Program-made: the position numbers and the translations under genes
Source: a virus
Virus record (IMG/VR): IMGVR_UViG_3300009155_000321
Coordinates: 1 to 21,233 of that record
Length of the DNA: 21,233 nucleotides
Strand: one strand, 5' to 3'
The notes under the pieces: generated by a model
What the model was told of the DNA's origin: nothing
The model's database searches: none
What the model saw: the letters and a program-made list of their open reading frames with translations, nothing else
Shown: positions 20,223-21,233 of the stretch, in pieces
Numbering within the stretch: the first letter of the stretch is position 1
How the letters are laid out: each line of letters opens with the position of its first letter

Positions 20223-21152
20223 TTATCTTCCAAATAAATCTTCTTTGTTTGCTCTATATTGTATACCAGAGGAAACAAATTTTGCAGCTAATTTATTTGC
20301 ATAATCAACACTGCTCATAAATGAATATCCTTCAGAGAAACAATAACTTAATACTGCGAGAACGGAATCTCCTGCTCCGCTTAATTCTTTAACTTCAACC
20401 TGTTCTGCTTTAGAATGAATGAGACCTTCATCTCTATCAAAAGCATATATACCTTCATTACCTGCAGTAATAACTATTTTTTGTATATTAAGTTTATCAC
20501 AAATTATTTTACATGCACTTTCCATATCATGATCTGGTGCATATCTTAATCTGATTTTTTCAAATTCATACTTATTTGGTTTAATGATTGTGCATCCTGC
20601 ATAACAACTTAGATCATCTTTTTTTGTATCTACGTATATTGGTATGTTGTTTGTATTACCATATTCTATAATAGCATGTGCAAGTTCTTTAGTAACAACA
20701 CCTTTTTTATAATCAACAATTATGATGTTATCTATATCTTTACTATTGGCAATATATTCTATAATACCAAGTTCAATTTCTGGTAGTATATCTTTAATTG
20801 TTTCATGGTCATATCTCAATAAGTGAGTATTTTTATACTCAGAAATGAGTCTAGTTTTAACTGAAGTTTTTCTTTCATGTTCAGCAAGAATTATAGGTTT
20901 ACAATTACTATGAAATTGGTCACCAAAAGAGTGATACATATCTTTAAATTCTGTACCAGTGACAGTAACAAATTCACACGTATGTCCGAGAGAACATATA
21001 TGGGCAACAACATTATATGCGCCGCCCAACATATCAATTTCTTTATCTACATCTAATACTAATGTAGGTGCTTCTGCAGATATTCTATTTGCGTTTCCGT
21101 AAATAAATTTATCAAGGATTAGATCGCCAATAACCAAGTGGTGTTTGTTCAT
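20223..21152 (-). CDS. PfkB-family sugar kinase, HldE/RfaE N-domain-like
   Basis: A 309-residue ribokinase-fold kinase. VIGDLILDKFIYG (7-19) followed by RISAEAP (23-29), GGAYNV (43-48), VDYKKGVVT (147-155), KPNKYEFEK and the catalytic GAGD (260-263, base D263) follow the kinase domain of HldE, which phosphorylates D-glycero-D-manno-heptose 7-phosphate on the way to ADP-heptose. The nucleotidyltransferase domain of HldE is absent, and no other heptose gene is certain in the window. The substrate could be a heptose or another sugar phosphate. It starts within the end of an upstream gene (41-nt overlap) and ends 1 nt before the dehydrogenase ATG. Confidence 0.9.
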   Translation of the reverse strand: MNKHHLVIGDLILDKFIYGNANRISAEAPTLVLDVDKEIDMLGGAYNVVAHICSLGHTCEFVTVTGTEFKDMYHSFGDQFHSNCKPIILAEHERKTSVKTRLISEYKNTHLLRYDHETIKDILPEIELGIIEYIANSKDIDNIIIVDYKKGVVTKELAHAIIEYGNTNNIPIYVDTKKDDLSCYAGCTIIKPNKYEFEKIRLRYAPDHDMESACKIICDKLNIQKIVITAGNEGIYAFDRDEGLIHSKAEQVEVKELSGAGDSVLAVLSYCFSEGYSFMSSVDYANKLAAKFVSSGIQYRANKEDLFGR

Positions 21153-21233
21153 AATTAACTAAGTTCCATTCTAAACGGGTATCAATTGTTTTAAAGTCAT
21201 CTCGCACATCATGAAAATAGCGAGCACATATAG
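21112..21233 (-). CDS. C-terminal end of an upstream gene (partial)
   Basis: An open minus-strand frame enters from the window end and stops at TGA 21112-21114. The visible end (ARYFHDVRDDFKTIDTRLEW..., finishing PLGYWRSNP) is rich in aromatic and charged residues, as in a real protein. It overlaps the kinase start by 41 nt. The kinase gene has only a weak ribosome site, which agrees with coupling to this gene. Family not recognisable from this fragment. Confidence 0.5.
   Translation of the reverse strand, partial: ICARYFHDVRDDFKTIDTRLEWNLVNYEQTPLGYWRSNP

Noticed and set aside
20222-20278. 19-residue N-terminal extension of the dehydrogenase
   Set aside because: It lies inside the kinase gene, does not match the family's start, and the inner ATG has a ribosome site.

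Overview
The window looks like part of the genome of a T4-like tailed phage (myovirus), closest in gene content to the marine T4-like phages of cyanobacteria and other aquatic bacteria. It is AT-rich and densely packed. It carries recognisable gp43 (DNA polymerase), UvsX, gp41 (helicase), gp45, gp44, gp62 and RegA, a small heat-shock protein of the Hsp20 type, and a tRNA array. No photosynthesis gene is present, so I do not name a host.

Layout. (1) Positions 1-1501 are a minus-strand array of 12 tRNA genes (Arg, Thr, Val, Asn, Pro, Ala, Leu, Asp, Tyr, Cys, Glu, Ile; Arg is cut by the window edge). It contains a small histone-H1/Hc1-like protein gene and an apparently non-coding structured stretch (981-1190). 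Two strong sigma70-like promoters drive it. (2) 1630-4850 holds short minus-strand operons: a short UDP-sugar dehydrogenase with two small genes, a SWIM zinc-finger protein, a 59-residue membrane protein, an HExxH metallopeptidase behind a T4-type late promoter, and a 35-residue microprotein behind a second late promoter. (3) 4606-10895 is a replication and recombination block: gp43, a secreted non-specific nuclease, UvsX, a small gene, gp41 helicase and another small gene. (4) 10976-12841 is the only plus-strand block: four overlapping or nearly touching genes for predicted membrane proteins, behind a TATAAATA late-promoter motif. (5) 12824-13829 encodes an Sm-like-looking protein, a DUF3563-like protein and Hsp20. 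(6) 13937-21233 is one long minus-strand run. It starts with sugar and central-metabolism enzymes (HldE-like kinase, zinc-type dehydrogenase, fused E1 alpha/beta thiamine-diphosphate enzyme, glycosyltransferase-like protein) and continues without a visible break into a DUF3310-like gene, gp45, a small coiled-coil gene, gp44, a membrane protein, gp62 and regA.

How it fits together. gp45/gp44/gp62 form the clamp and clamp loader for gp43, gp41 unwinds, UvsX recombines and RegA represses early mRNA translation. The exported nuclease is translationally coupled to the polymerase. The sugar genes probably remodel cell-surface or virion glycans and are written into the same transcript as the clamp genes. 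Most junctions are ATGA or TAATG overlaps or 1-nt gaps. Middle/early promoters share an extended ATGCTTGAC -35 element; late genes carry TATAAATA.

The strongest leads for something undescribed are the late four-gene membrane cassette (10976-12841) and the thiamine-diphosphate/dehydrogenase/kinase/glycosyltransferase cluster (17170-21152). All functions are read from sequence motifs; no search was run.
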